From positions 141,589 through 205,588 of the forward strand of contig JANQOQ010000001.1 of NCBI GenBank assembly GCA_028285755.1: DNA of 64,000 nucleotides, written 5' to 3'. Below the pieces are notes generated by a model. That model did no database searches, had not been told where the DNA came from, and saw only the letters and a list, made by a program, of their open reading frames with translations. Position numbers and translations under genes: made by a program. This document shows positions 9,175-17,423 of this stretch, one piece after another; within the stretch, counting starts at the first letter, position 1; every line of letters starts with the position of its first letter. Source of the stretch: Puniceicoccaceae bacterium. GTDB lineage: Bacteria > Verrucomicrobiota > Verrucomicrobiia > Opitutales > JAFGAQ01.

Positions 9175-10140
9175 TCAGCTAAGCGATCGGGCGATTGATT
9201 CACTTGCCCGAAGCCCGGACAACGCCGCCTCCTCGATACGCTTCGGGAGAAACCCATCCCCCGCGAGCCACAGCGGAAACTCAGCCGCCATAAAGAAATC
9301 CGCTCCGAAATTTTCTATGCATTGGGCATAGCGCCACCGGTGGGGCTTCCATTGCTTTATACCTACCCCCAAATACTCCTTTGCCGCCTCAACGACCGGC
9401 TTTGCAAATTCCGGGCCTTCAAAATCCAAGTGTTCCCTCGAAAATGCTGACGAACAATGAATCGTAGCCGCGGGAATCTCAGAAATGCCCTTCAGCTGAT
9501 TATCCGCGATTGTATCCAGCAAAGGATGATCCTCAAATTTGAGAATACCGGGCACCTGAAGCTTCGAAGAAGTTTCCAATAACGCCAGGATCGCAATGGA
9601 CGGCTCATAGCGAATCTTTGCAAGTTCAGTAAGATCGAGTGGATTCATCGCCAAATCACTCTGCTCAACAAGCGCGAGAAACTGAGGCATCGGAATCGTA
9701 GAGAGTAGCGCTGCAGATTTAAACGTTTTTCCATTTTCACAACTCACCGCCCACTCACCGGCTTGATACTCAATATGCACTACCAAATGCTCACGCCTGA
9801 CATCCAGCCCTTTTGCCAGATATTTGCCGATGCTCGACATCCCCTCAGCACCGCGGTAGCGCATCACTGCGTAGTCATTTTCATGCCATTTGGTCACAGC
9901 CTGATCCTCCAGCATTCCATTGAGTAAATCGGCAAATGCTTCATCCCGGCTCGTCATGAACTGAGCACCATGGTCAATGCGTGCACCCTCCATGCGCCGT
10001 GTAGCCAAACGCCCGCCAAAGCCTCTGCCCTTTTCCAGGACCGTTACGCCAAGCCCTTTGGCAGTTAGGCTTCGTGCTGCACACAGGCCCGATATTCCGG
10101 CACCGACTACGATGACATCTCTACTATCTGCTTCAAGCAT
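9175..10140 (-). CDS. NAD(P)/FAD-dependent amine-oxidase-like oxidoreductase
   Basis: A 321-residue flavoprotein of the renalase/amine-oxidase-like family. The dinucleotide fold is at the N-terminus (VIVVGAGISGLCAARSL), followed by ExxxxxGG (EKGRGFGGRLATRR) and the DHGAQF motif at about 57-62 characteristic of this family. A C-terminal FAD contact is at LAGDGF. There is no signal peptide, so it is cytoplasmic. The natural substrate is unknown. It is separated by about 50 bp from the minus-strand sugar-oxidoreductase genes and may be the last gene of that run, though it lacks a Tat signal unlike most of them. Confidence 0.8.
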   Translation of the reverse strand: MLEADSRDVIVVGAGISGLCAARSLTAKGLGVTVLEKGRGFGGRLATRRMEGARIDHGAQFMTSRDEAFADLLNGMLEDQAVTKWHENDYAVMRYRGAEGMSSIGKYLAKGLDVRREHLVVHIEYQAGEWAVSCENGKTFKSAALLSTIPMPQFLALVEQSDLAMNPLDLTELAKIRYEPSIAILALLETSSKLQVPGILKFEDHPLLDTIADNQLKGISEIPAATIHCSSAFSREHLDFEGPEFAKPVVEAAKEYLGVGIKQWKPHRWRYAQCIENFGADFFMAAEFPLWLAGDGFLPKRIEEAALSGLRASESIARSLS

Positions 10141-10193
10141 TCCACTAGCTTGCGCAGATATGCAGCGGTATCAACTCCAGGCTGCAATTTAGC

Positions 10194-11204
10194 CTAGCTG
10201 GCCTTACGGTCCTCATTACGCTGCCAATGGCAGCCGGCATTTCCACTCTTGTAGCGTTCCTTGCTGCCATCCTTGCCATAGGGCTCAGACTCTGCGAGCA
10301 AGTTTGTCACCTCACGTTCACTCAATGGCTCAAAATGCTTGGCCATTGCATAATCCTGATGATAGTTGTCCCAACTCTCGATCCCGCACATCAAAGAGCT
10401 GATGGGCAGTGATAGTGCATAGCGCCGCGCCTTCACGGCATCAAAGCCCAGGCTGGGTATGTTCCCTACATTCAACGATTTCATGCCCAGTATGCCAACA
10501 TTCTGCTCACGACACTCGGGTATCACCTTCATTTGAAAGCTATCATAGTGTGCATCCAATATGCTGGTCGGGATGAGTGCAGCGTCAAATTGCAACCCGC
10601 TCTTGAGCATCGCCAACGCGATATCTGCAGAGGTGTGACAGGAAAAACCTATATGACGGATCTTGCCCGCCTTTTGAGCCTTGAGCACCGCGTTCAGAGC
10701 ACCTTTTTTCTCATCGAAAATACGCGGTACTTCTTCCATGTAGGCCACCCCGTGAAACATCCAAAGATCCAGGTGGTCTACATCCAGCTGTTTGAGGCTG
10801 GTGTTGATATGCTCATCACAATTTTCCGCATCCCGGCCACAGCCTTTACTCATGAGGTAGACCTTGTCGCGCCGGCTGCTACCCTTCAGCGCCTTACCCA
10901 TCACTTCCTCACTCCAACCATTGTTGTAGTGCCAGCAGTTATCAAAGAACGTAACCCCCTCATCAATGGCGCGATGCATTATATTGATGGCCTCTGCCTC
11001 TTCCACCTTACCAATGGTCCAGCCACCCAAGCCTATTATTGCCACGCTTTCACCCGTTCGTCCCAAAATCCGCTTGGGGATACCTCCTGCTGGTTTACTT
11101 TGCACACTCGCTATAAAGGTACTGCCGGCAGTCATTCCCGCAAGCGCAGTTTTTAAGAAATCACGTCGATTTTGGGTGAGGTAAGGGTTCATAAAATTAC
11201 TCAA
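10194..11204 (-). CDS. Tat-exported aldo/keto reductase
   Basis: A 336-residue aldo/keto reductase with a twin-arginine signal (QNRRDFLKTALAGMTAGSTF) ahead of the TIM-barrel domain. The catalytic set is visible: Asp and Tyr in the DNCWHYNNG region, Lys in MSKGCG, and His in WMFHGVAY. Most AKRs are cytosolic and NADPH-dependent, so a Tat leader implies folding with cofactor before export. A second in-frame Met four residues downstream is an alternative start. It is the distal member of a run of similarly exported enzymes, so it probably acts on a sugar or keto-sugar in the periplasm. Substrate unknown. Confidence 0.82.
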   Translation of the reverse strand: MSNFMNPYLTQNRRDFLKTALAGMTAGSTFIASVQSKPAGGIPKRILGRTGESVAIIGLGGWTIGKVEEAEAINIMHRAIDEGVTFFDNCWHYNNGWSEEVMGKALKGSSRRDKVYLMSKGCGRDAENCDEHINTSLKQLDVDHLDLWMFHGVAYMEEVPRIFDEKKGALNAVLKAQKAGKIRHIGFSCHTSADIALAMLKSGLQFDAALIPTSILDAHYDSFQMKVIPECREQNVGILGMKSLNVGNIPSLGFDAVKARRYALSLPISSLMCGIESWDNYHQDYAMAKHFEPLSEREVTNLLAESEPYGKDGSKERYKSGNAGCHWQRNEDRKAS

Positions 11205-11252
11205 ACCTCAAGATTCCGAATCTCAACGTAAGCCCACTTGACTGTGAAGGCG

Positions 11253-12506
11253 CTAGATAACGGTGCACACGCGACCACTGCTTTCATTCACTAAGGTCAC
11301 CAACTTATCCTCATCCACATCAACTCCAAGTCCCGGACCCTCTGGACAGATCAGCTTACCGTCAGTATCCGCAAAAGGCTCCATGAGGATACTCGCCGTT
11401 AAAAACTGTAGGCCATTCAAGGCTGCCGGTTTTTTCAGTTGGTAAGCATTGTAAAGGTGTAGCGTAGCTGCCAGAGAGATGTCAGGATCAGTCAAACCGC
11501 TACCGACCCACTGCAGATTATGCTTTAGGATCAGCTCAATTTGTGCCAGGTTACTGGTTAAACCTCCGCAGCGGGAAGGTTTACTGGCAATCCCATCCAG
11601 CATATCCAATGCGATAAACTCCTCTAAATCTCTGGGAGAGATTACCCCTTCATCCATGAGAATGGGAAGCGCCCCCTGCTTTTTCAGGGCCTGATATCCC
11701 CGAATTTGATTTGGCCGGATCGGGGCTTCAAAAATGTCGACTCCTGCGTCGGCCAATCGCGAGGCGGCCTGCAGTGCGATTTCCGGCTCAAAGCCGCAAT
11801 TGGCATCTGCCCATAAAAATCCCTCCGGAGCTGCTTTGCGTGCGGCCTTGGCAAGCTTCACGTCGAATTCAGGATCAGGAGCGACCTTGATATTAAAATT
11901 CTCATAGCCCCGGGCACGTCCCTGCTCCACGAGTTGCGGGACTTCCTCAAGTGTGCGGGCATTCAGAGTCCAGCTAAGCGTAAGCGGGTCGATCTGCTTG
12001 CGTCCCATCAGCTCGGTTACTGATTTTCCAGCCGCTTTTCCTGCTAAGTCCCAAAGCGCAATATCGACCCCTGCCCGGGTAATGGGCATACCGACGGAGA
12101 ATGAGGGAGCAATCGCCTGGTCCATCTTCGCATGTGCACCCGCAATATCTGCCGCATCATGCCCAATGAGCGCAGGGGCAAAATAGTCTTTAAGGGTAGT
12201 GGTAGCCGTTTCGAGGGTCTCGTAGCTCCACTTTGCAATCGGAACCGATTGACCCCAGCCAACCAAGCCCTGATCGGTGGTCAGTTTGACCGTCACACAG
12301 GACCTTCCGGTTGAACCGGATGGGGAGCTAAAAAATTTGAAATAACCCGTCATGGGGTAACGGGCAGAATAGATATCAATGCGTGTGATTTTGCCTGGAT
12401 TACTCATTTTAGCATCTAGTAAACTAGGCAAAAGCATGCTGGAAGCAATCGTTGCGGCGGATGTTTTTATAAAATTCCTTCGGGATAGCTGTGGGTACTT
12501 TGGCAT
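11253..12506 (-). CDS. Tat-exported mandelate racemase/muconate lactonizing-like enzyme
   Basis: A 417-residue enolase-superfamily protein with a Tat leader (LSRRNFIKTSAATIASSML). The N-terminal capping domain precedes a barrel with acid and metal residues in WADANCGF (Asp), IFEAPIRP (Glu) and ILMDEGV (Glu/Asp), and a Lys in FNIKVAPD where KxK is usual. These enzymes remove a proton alpha to a carboxylate, for example dehydrating sugar acids or epimerising. Export of this family is uncommon and suggests it works on a sugar acid made by the neighbouring exported dehydrogenases. It begins 3 bp after the stop of the DUF6807 gene. It is not the cycloisomerase of the L-AHG locus, which is cytosolic and encoded at 36690. 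Confidence 0.83.
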   Translation of the reverse strand: MPKYPQLSRRNFIKTSAATIASSMLLPSLLDAKMSNPGKITRIDIYSARYPMTGYFKFFSSPSGSTGRSCVTVKLTTDQGLVGWGQSVPIAKWSYETLETATTTLKDYFAPALIGHDAADIAGAHAKMDQAIAPSFSVGMPITRAGVDIALWDLAGKAAGKSVTELMGRKQIDPLTLSWTLNARTLEEVPQLVEQGRARGYENFNIKVAPDPEFDVKLAKAARKAAPEGFLWADANCGFEPEIALQAASRLADAGVDIFEAPIRPNQIRGYQALKKQGALPILMDEGVISPRDLEEFIALDMLDGIASKPSRCGGLTSNLAQIELILKHNLQWVGSGLTDPDISLAATLHLYNAYQLKKPAALNGLQFLTASILMEPFADTDGKLICPEGPGLGVDVDEDKLVTLVNESSGRVCTVI

Positions 12507-12509
12507 ACA

Positions 12510-13436
12510 TTATTTCTCTAGGCTATCAGCATAACTCTGCCACATACGCTCCGCCACATGGGACGTCAGATTACCATCGTACACAAATAGACGGTATTTA
12601 CGCGTATATTCTATACCCGGCTCAAATACCCAGTCCTCATCGCCAACCGTATTGAAATTTACAAACACCATGCCATTATGCTGCACATCCCAGGTGCGCA
12701 GCTTCTCAGGATGGTTTTGATTATCCGGGTGGCTCATCAGGAGTATGCCAGCGGATTCACTGCGCTCGGCATCCCCTTCCACACGCACCCAACGTGCTTT
12801 CGTAAAATTCGCCTGATAACGCTTATACCCTTCACTGGTCAGGATTGTGCTGTTGTCGGCATTCCACACCTGTGTTGCCCGCAGAGAGAAACCGCTGTAG
12901 CGATAGGCCGTTACCGTAATTGGTTTGTCCAGGGCATTCACCTGCGTAATTTCCAAATCCAACAAGTAACCCTCGACGGGAGACTCAATGTAAGCAGGCG
13001 AGGTAATTTGGGTGGTCTCATTAATAATCAATTTAGCCCCTCCCTCTGCCTTACGATCCGTATAAATGCTGCGGGCAAGAAGGCCATTCGACACCGGCTC
13101 CCACTCCTTCGCTTCAATGAGACCCTCTCCATCCTGAAGCTCCCAAAAATTCACATCCTTTCCTTCATGATTCACATGCTTCCAGGGCCACCAGAGCCCA
13201 AAATGATGCCGGTGATCCAGAGGCTCACTCCCGGTAACAATAAATCCGGAGGGTGTTTTCAGTGGATGAATAAAATTGCTCCCCTTAAACTTATCACCGC
13301 CCTTGGGATTTTCTAAGGGTTCGGACTGATAGGTCACCAGGGGCTTCTCACCGATATCGATGGTAGCCGACCACACACTCAGAATCATAAAACCGAAAAT
13401 GCTGGCGAAACCCAACAGAACGCGCAATTTGCTCAC
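12510..13436 (-). CDS. PmoA-like (DUF6807) exported protein
   Basis: A 308-residue protein of the DUF6807 family, often labelled 'methane oxygenase PmoA' although it is unrelated to methane oxidation. A signal peptide spans residues 1-23 (ending SVWSA). Conserved His-rich motifs include EPLDHRHHFGLWWPWKHVN and the later DEDWVFEPG. The start is a GTG that shares one base with the upstream gene's stop (TAGTG at 13434-13438), so translation is coupled. Members occur beside Gfo/Idh/MocA oxidoreductases in Verrucomicrobia and Planctomycetes; the role is probably in carbohydrate processing, but the reaction is unknown. Confidence 0.78.
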   Translation of the reverse strand: MSKLRVLLGFASIFGFMILSVWSATIDIGEKPLVTYQSEPLENPKGGDKFKGSNFIHPLKTPSGFIVTGSEPLDHRHHFGLWWPWKHVNHEGKDVNFWELQDGEGLIEAKEWEPVSNGLLARSIYTDRKAEGGAKLIINETTQITSPAYIESPVEGYLLDLEITQVNALDKPITVTAYRYSGFSLRATQVWNADNSTILTSEGYKRYQANFTKARWVRVEGDAERSESAGILLMSHPDNQNHPEKLRTWDVQHNGMVFVNFNTVGDEDWVFEPGIEYTRKYRLFVYDGNLTSHVAERMWQSYADSLEK

Positions 13437-14758
13437 TAGCTAATCCTCCAGGGTTTACGCATGGGGATATCCAGCATGGCCTCCACATCATTGTCATTGA
13501 TAGGCAGCTCCCTTTTCGGGTCCCAGTGGATCTTCCGTCCACCGAGTTTCATGCTTAGATGGTGCAATACACAGATGGTGTTCGATCGGTGCCCCACTTC
13601 CACCGGACATGCCGGGTCGCGATTCTCACGGATTGCCTCAAAAAAGTCAGCCATGTGGTCTTCACTATAGTATACGGACACCTCATTTCCCTTAGGTTGT
13701 CGTCGCAAGAGCTGCCTGTCGCTACAGTCAAATTTACCCCGTGCGCAATAGGCCCAACCATTTTCCATAATGAAGCGTACACCCGGCTCTCCATTACGCG
13801 AGATCATCTTCACGCCGTTTTCGTAGAACGCCTCCCCATAATAGGCCGTATGCACATCCCAAAGTCCACGCTTGGGGAATATCCCGGTGCTGGTATACTC
13901 AATCGGCCCCGAGTCCTTATCCGTGCCCATTGCCCATTGCGCAATATCATACATGTGGGTGCCCCAGCCGGTGATCATCCCACGGCAATAGCGCTCGACC
14001 TGCAACCAACCCGGCCTCCCCCAGTATTTACCATCAACCATCTCGTGCGGGTGCACCCGACCTTCCGTGTAAGGTGCTTCCGGACAGGGACCTAACCACA
14101 GGTCATAGTTTAAATTGGCGGGCACTTCCATAGGGATATCTTCCATTGTGCCCTTATCAGTAGGCACTTCTACCTGGATTTCCTTGAGTGCTCCCAGCCA
14201 GTTATTACGCACGATGTTCACGACCTGGCGGAAATACACACTCGAGCGTTGCTGGGACCCGGTTTGCAAAATGACGCCATTCTTGCGAACCGCATCAATC
14301 AATGCCTGCCCCTCAGAGATTCCATAGGTGAGCGGTTTCTGCATGTAAATGTGCTTACCTGCCCGGGCAGCATCGACGCCCTGCAGTCCATGCCAGTTAT
14401 CCGGAGTAGCCACGATAACCGCATCTATTTTATCCGACTTAAGGAGATCTCTGTAATCCTCATAAGTGGCTATGCTCACAGCCTGCTCGCCCTGCTCCTT
14501 GTAAAACTGGTTCACCCTCCCCTTTGTGTATTCGACTCTCTTGGAATCCACATCGCAAAGCGCAACGACCCTTACATTGTGGGATTTCACTCCCAGAGCC
14601 AGTGCCTGATCCATATTTCCATTGCCCATACGCCCACTCCCAATGAGAGCCACCTGTAGGGTTTCATTTTTTGAGGGGTTACTCAACAAGCCGCTCTGAA
14701 TCATGAGGCCCGCAGCACCGGCACCTGCCGATTTCTTTAGAAAATTGCGTCGATTCAT
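13436..14758 (-). CDS. Tat-exported Gfo/Idh/MocA oxidoreductase 1
   Basis: A 440-residue oxidoreductase with a Tat signal (MNRRNFLKKSAGAGAAGLM), a Rossmann domain beginning ALIGSGRMGNGN, and the family Lys in MQKPLTYGI (usual form EKP). The C-terminal domain carries the conserved His in GWGTHMYDIAQWAMG. Family members such as glucose-fructose oxidoreductase keep tightly bound NAD(P) and act on sugars in the periplasm. It is one of two such enzymes here, separated by a HEAT-like gene. Coupled translation to DUF6807 and 14-bp spacing from the HEAT gene support one operon. Substrate unknown. Confidence 0.88.
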   Translation of the reverse strand: MNRRNFLKKSAGAGAAGLMIQSGLLSNPSKNETLQVALIGSGRMGNGNMDQALALGVKSHNVRVVALCDVDSKRVEYTKGRVNQFYKEQGEQAVSIATYEDYRDLLKSDKIDAVIVATPDNWHGLQGVDAARAGKHIYMQKPLTYGISEGQALIDAVRKNGVILQTGSQQRSSVYFRQVVNIVRNNWLGALKEIQVEVPTDKGTMEDIPMEVPANLNYDLWLGPCPEAPYTEGRVHPHEMVDGKYWGRPGWLQVERYCRGMITGWGTHMYDIAQWAMGTDKDSGPIEYTSTGIFPKRGLWDVHTAYYGEAFYENGVKMISRNGEPGVRFIMENGWAYCARGKFDCSDRQLLRRQPKGNEVSVYYSEDHMADFFEAIRENRDPACPVEVGHRSNTICVLHHLSMKLGGRKIHWDPKRELPINDNDVEAMLDIPMRKPWRIS

Positions 14759-14772
14759 ATTTATCCTAGTAT

Positions 14773-15687
14773 CTAACGGGTCGCGATCGCTCGAATCAAT
14801 CTCTCTTTTAAGGCAATATATTCATCGGATGATAATTTGGCATCTAAGAGTTTAATCGCTTCCGCCTTATCTGTAAGACGGGTGGTTGCAACTGTCACAT
14901 ACAGGCGCGATACATCCGCCTGCACCTTAGCATCATTGGCGGATTTGAGAATTTCCAAAATCTCTGCCAGATCTTCAAGCTCGAGCCATTCCCGTAAGCA
15001 TGCCACTACTGACTGCCGAATCACCGGAGTCTTGGAGTCCAAAAGCATCATAATTTCCGATTTAAATGTAATAGCACCGCGTTCCCTCAATATATCCAGA
15101 GCAGCGACCTGATGGTCCACCGGGATACCCTGCTTAGAAACATACTTCTGAAATATTGCCTCATCCAGACCTTGCGTGAAGTTATGTCGCAAACCGGACT
15201 TAGCCACCCTTTCAAAATCTCCGACTGACCACTCCATGATTTGCGGCAGATAATCAGCGCCTGCATTCCGGCTGACCACTCCGACAAGCGCCTCCTGCAA
15301 ATGACCATTTAATGAATCAAAATCATCCAGAGCATGGAACACCCTACCGGCAGCACCCCGTTGCTCCAACAAATGCACTAACATCACAGCGACTTCTGGT
15401 GAAACTTTCTTTGTCGCATCCGCCAGCAGCTTATCCGTCCGGTCATCGCCGAGCTTGTAGCTAGCCAAAACAGGCAAAACCCGAACGGGAATCATCGTGT
15501 CTTCATCATACAAGGTAATCTCCAGAGTATCGTAGTAGAATTCTCCGTTATCCTTATGCAGAATAGTTCTCAATTCATGAATACGGCCTAAAGGATCCTC
15601 CGCTGACGCTGAAACCTGAAATACGATAGCCCAGAACAGGATAAAAACGGCAGTCAACCGGGTCATCATTTTTCTTACACTCATCAT
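14773..15687 (-). CDS. Exported HEAT-like repeat protein
   Basis: A 304-residue protein with a signal peptide (about residues 1-29, ending VSASA). It is then nearly all helical, with repeat-like helix pairs resembling HEAT/armadillo repeats, for example TPVIRQSVVACLREWLEL. No catalytic motif is visible. Its start overlaps the stop of the second Gfo/Idh gene (ATGA at 15684-15687) and it ends 14 bp before the first one, so it is made together with both. A scaffold or interaction role for the exported oxidoreductases is inferred from position only. Confidence 0.62.
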   Translation of the reverse strand: MMSVRKMMTRLTAVFILFWAIVFQVSASAEDPLGRIHELRTILHKDNGEFYYDTLEITLYDEDTMIPVRVLPVLASYKLGDDRTDKLLADATKKVSPEVAVMLVHLLEQRGAAGRVFHALDDFDSLNGHLQEALVGVVSRNAGADYLPQIMEWSVGDFERVAKSGLRHNFTQGLDEAIFQKYVSKQGIPVDHQVAALDILRERGAITFKSEIMMLLDSKTPVIRQSVVACLREWLELEDLAEILEILKSANDAKVQADVSRLYVTVATTRLTDKAEAIKLLDAKLSSDEYIALKERLIRAIATR

Positions 15688-16991
15688 GCGGCCTCCCAGT
15701 TGCGGTTAGAATTACGAGTGCGCATCGCATTTGCAGCGTCGTCGTTGATATAACTTTCCGTCTTTGCATCCCAGCTCAGTTTGCGATCCAGCAATGAGGC
15801 GTGATTGGCAGCAATTAACCAGCTGGATATACGGTGGTAGTACTCAGCCCCATACATCGTCGATGCCCGGCTGCGTACCGCATCGATAAAGTCGCGCTGC
15901 TCCCGATGGTATATGCGGGGCTTATAGTTGGACATGCCATAGACAGTGTTTAAGACCTTCTGGCTGCTCGCCTCAAGAGGCGCACGCCACCCCACGTTGC
16001 CAATCCACCCATCAGTACCAATAAATTTCAATGCGGGAGTGCCCGAGGTCACCGCAATTTCCACACCGTTTTCCATCTCGTAGCGCACATTATATTCCAT
16101 AGGACGGTCAAAGAGACTGTCTTTAATATATTTACAGTCAGTTTCCACAGTGAACGACTGCGAATAGTCATCATCCATTGCCCAGATTGCCGTATCTCCC
16201 AGGTGCACCCCCCAGTCGGTAAATTTACCCCCGCCATAATCGCGAATATTACGCCAGCCTACACCCGTGGAATAGTCCGCCATGATTCGCTCCTTTTGAA
16301 AGGGCAAATCCGGTGCAGGCCCCAGCCAGAGGTTCCAATCCAGCTCAGCGGGTATAGGATCTTGCCGCAAGGGAACTTGCTCTTTTACCCCAAACGGCAC
16401 TACAAATTCCACGCGTTCAAGCTGGCCGATGCCGCCATTTCTCACAACTTCCACCATACGACGATACTCAGGCAGCGCGCGGTCTTCCATCGCCATTTGA
16501 AAGACGGCTCCGTATTTATCAACGCGTTTCACGAGCTCGCGCCCTTCCGTTATGTCATAGCTCGTCTTCTCGCACATCACATCCTTACCCTGATCAAGCG
16601 CTGCCAGCGACATCGGGATATGCCAGTGGTCGGGCGTCGTAATCATGACTGCATCGACATCATCCCGATGGATCACTTCCCGCCAGTCCTGAGTCACATC
16701 CATAGGATCAAACTGCACGTTAGCCGTTCCCTTGAGTTGCTCAACGGCCCGATCAATCTGCCGGCTATCCGCATCACAAAGAGTTGCAATGCTACAATCC
16801 TCAAAACCTGCCGTATTACCAAGATTGACCGGCCTCGCGTGCCTGCCGAGCCCGATAAAACCCACACGGATTTTCTCGGAAGGCGCCGTCCAATTCCCAA
16901 GACCTAGCGTCTTAGACGAAACGATCTGCGGAGCGACACTACAGCCAGCCGCAACCGACGCGCCCGTTCTCAAAAATGACCTTCGATTCAT
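15684..16991 (-). CDS. Tat-exported Gfo/Idh/MocA oxidoreductase 2
   Basis: A 435-residue oxidoreductase with a Tat signal (MNRRSFLRTGASVAAGCSV) and Rossmann start VGFIGLGRHARPVN. The catalytic Lys lies in CEKTSYDITEG (Thr replaces the usual Pro of EKP), and the conserved His region is FTDWGVHLGDTAIWAM. It is the promoter-proximal gene of the minus-strand operon and is divergent from the TBDT at 17424 across a 432-bp spacer. This suggests that the receptor imports the compound the exported enzymes act on. It is diverged from the other Gfo/Idh protein, so distinct positions or substrates are probable. Confidence 0.87.
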   Translation of the reverse strand: MNRRSFLRTGASVAAGCSVAPQIVSSKTLGLGNWTAPSEKIRVGFIGLGRHARPVNLGNTAGFEDCSIATLCDADSRQIDRAVEQLKGTANVQFDPMDVTQDWREVIHRDDVDAVMITTPDHWHIPMSLAALDQGKDVMCEKTSYDITEGRELVKRVDKYGAVFQMAMEDRALPEYRRMVEVVRNGGIGQLERVEFVVPFGVKEQVPLRQDPIPAELDWNLWLGPAPDLPFQKERIMADYSTGVGWRNIRDYGGGKFTDWGVHLGDTAIWAMDDDYSQSFTVETDCKYIKDSLFDRPMEYNVRYEMENGVEIAVTSGTPALKFIGTDGWIGNVGWRAPLEASSQKVLNTVYGMSNYKPRIYHREQRDFIDAVRSRASTMYGAEYYHRISSWLIAANHASLLDRKLSWDAKTESYINDDAANAMRTRNSNRNWEAA

Positions 16992-17423
16992 AAGATAAAG
17001 TAAGGGTTATATGATGATCACCTAATAAAGTACCAATAAATCGATCACACTTTACTAGCACCAGGGAAACTCCTCAATATTAATTAACCAAAATCTTCCC
17101 AGAGTGATATGATATCTAACGTTTCGGGTGATTTCTTTTTTTGGCGATTAGCGAACGAAGCGCTTAATCATTAGAGCACATAACTTTACTGTAAAGCTAC
17201 TATCAAGACTATAGAAAACTAGTTAATTAAGTTCATATATTACTCATAAATAATAACTTATATAATTCTAACTAAACACCCTACTTTCCGTTAAATTTTT
17301 AGCCATTGAATTCAAAAGCGTTTTGAGTAGCAACCAAAACTATAGCTTATGGCGCATTTGTCATGAGGCCCCGTATTCAAAAATTCCCAGTTGGTACGGG
17401 TAACATAAACAGGTAATTATCCC
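16992..17423. promoter_or_regulatory. Divergent promoter region between oxidoreductase operon and TBDT
   Basis: A 432-bp AT-rich spacer with no gene seen. It holds two short palindromes of the kind bound by LacI-type regulators: AAGCGCTT at 17158-17165, and TCAAAA-GCG-TTTTGA at 17312-17326, which is 97 bp before the TBDT start. No LacI-family gene is in the window. Promoters for both divergent units must lie here, but I could not fix -35/-10 boxes with confidence. Confidence 0.4.

Noticed and set aside
10533..11156. A 207-codon open frame on the + strand
   Set aside because: It lies antisense to the Tat-exported aldo/keto reductase, has no family resemblance and no start context; it is a shadow of the real gene.
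11253..12506. Candidate anhydrogalactonate cycloisomerase
   Set aside because: It is Tat-exported, lacks the KxK pair in full form and is not near an ALDH; the gene at 36690 fits that role far better.
12678..13316. A 212-codon open frame on the + strand
   Set aside because: It is antisense to the DUF6807 gene, which has clear family motifs and operon coupling.
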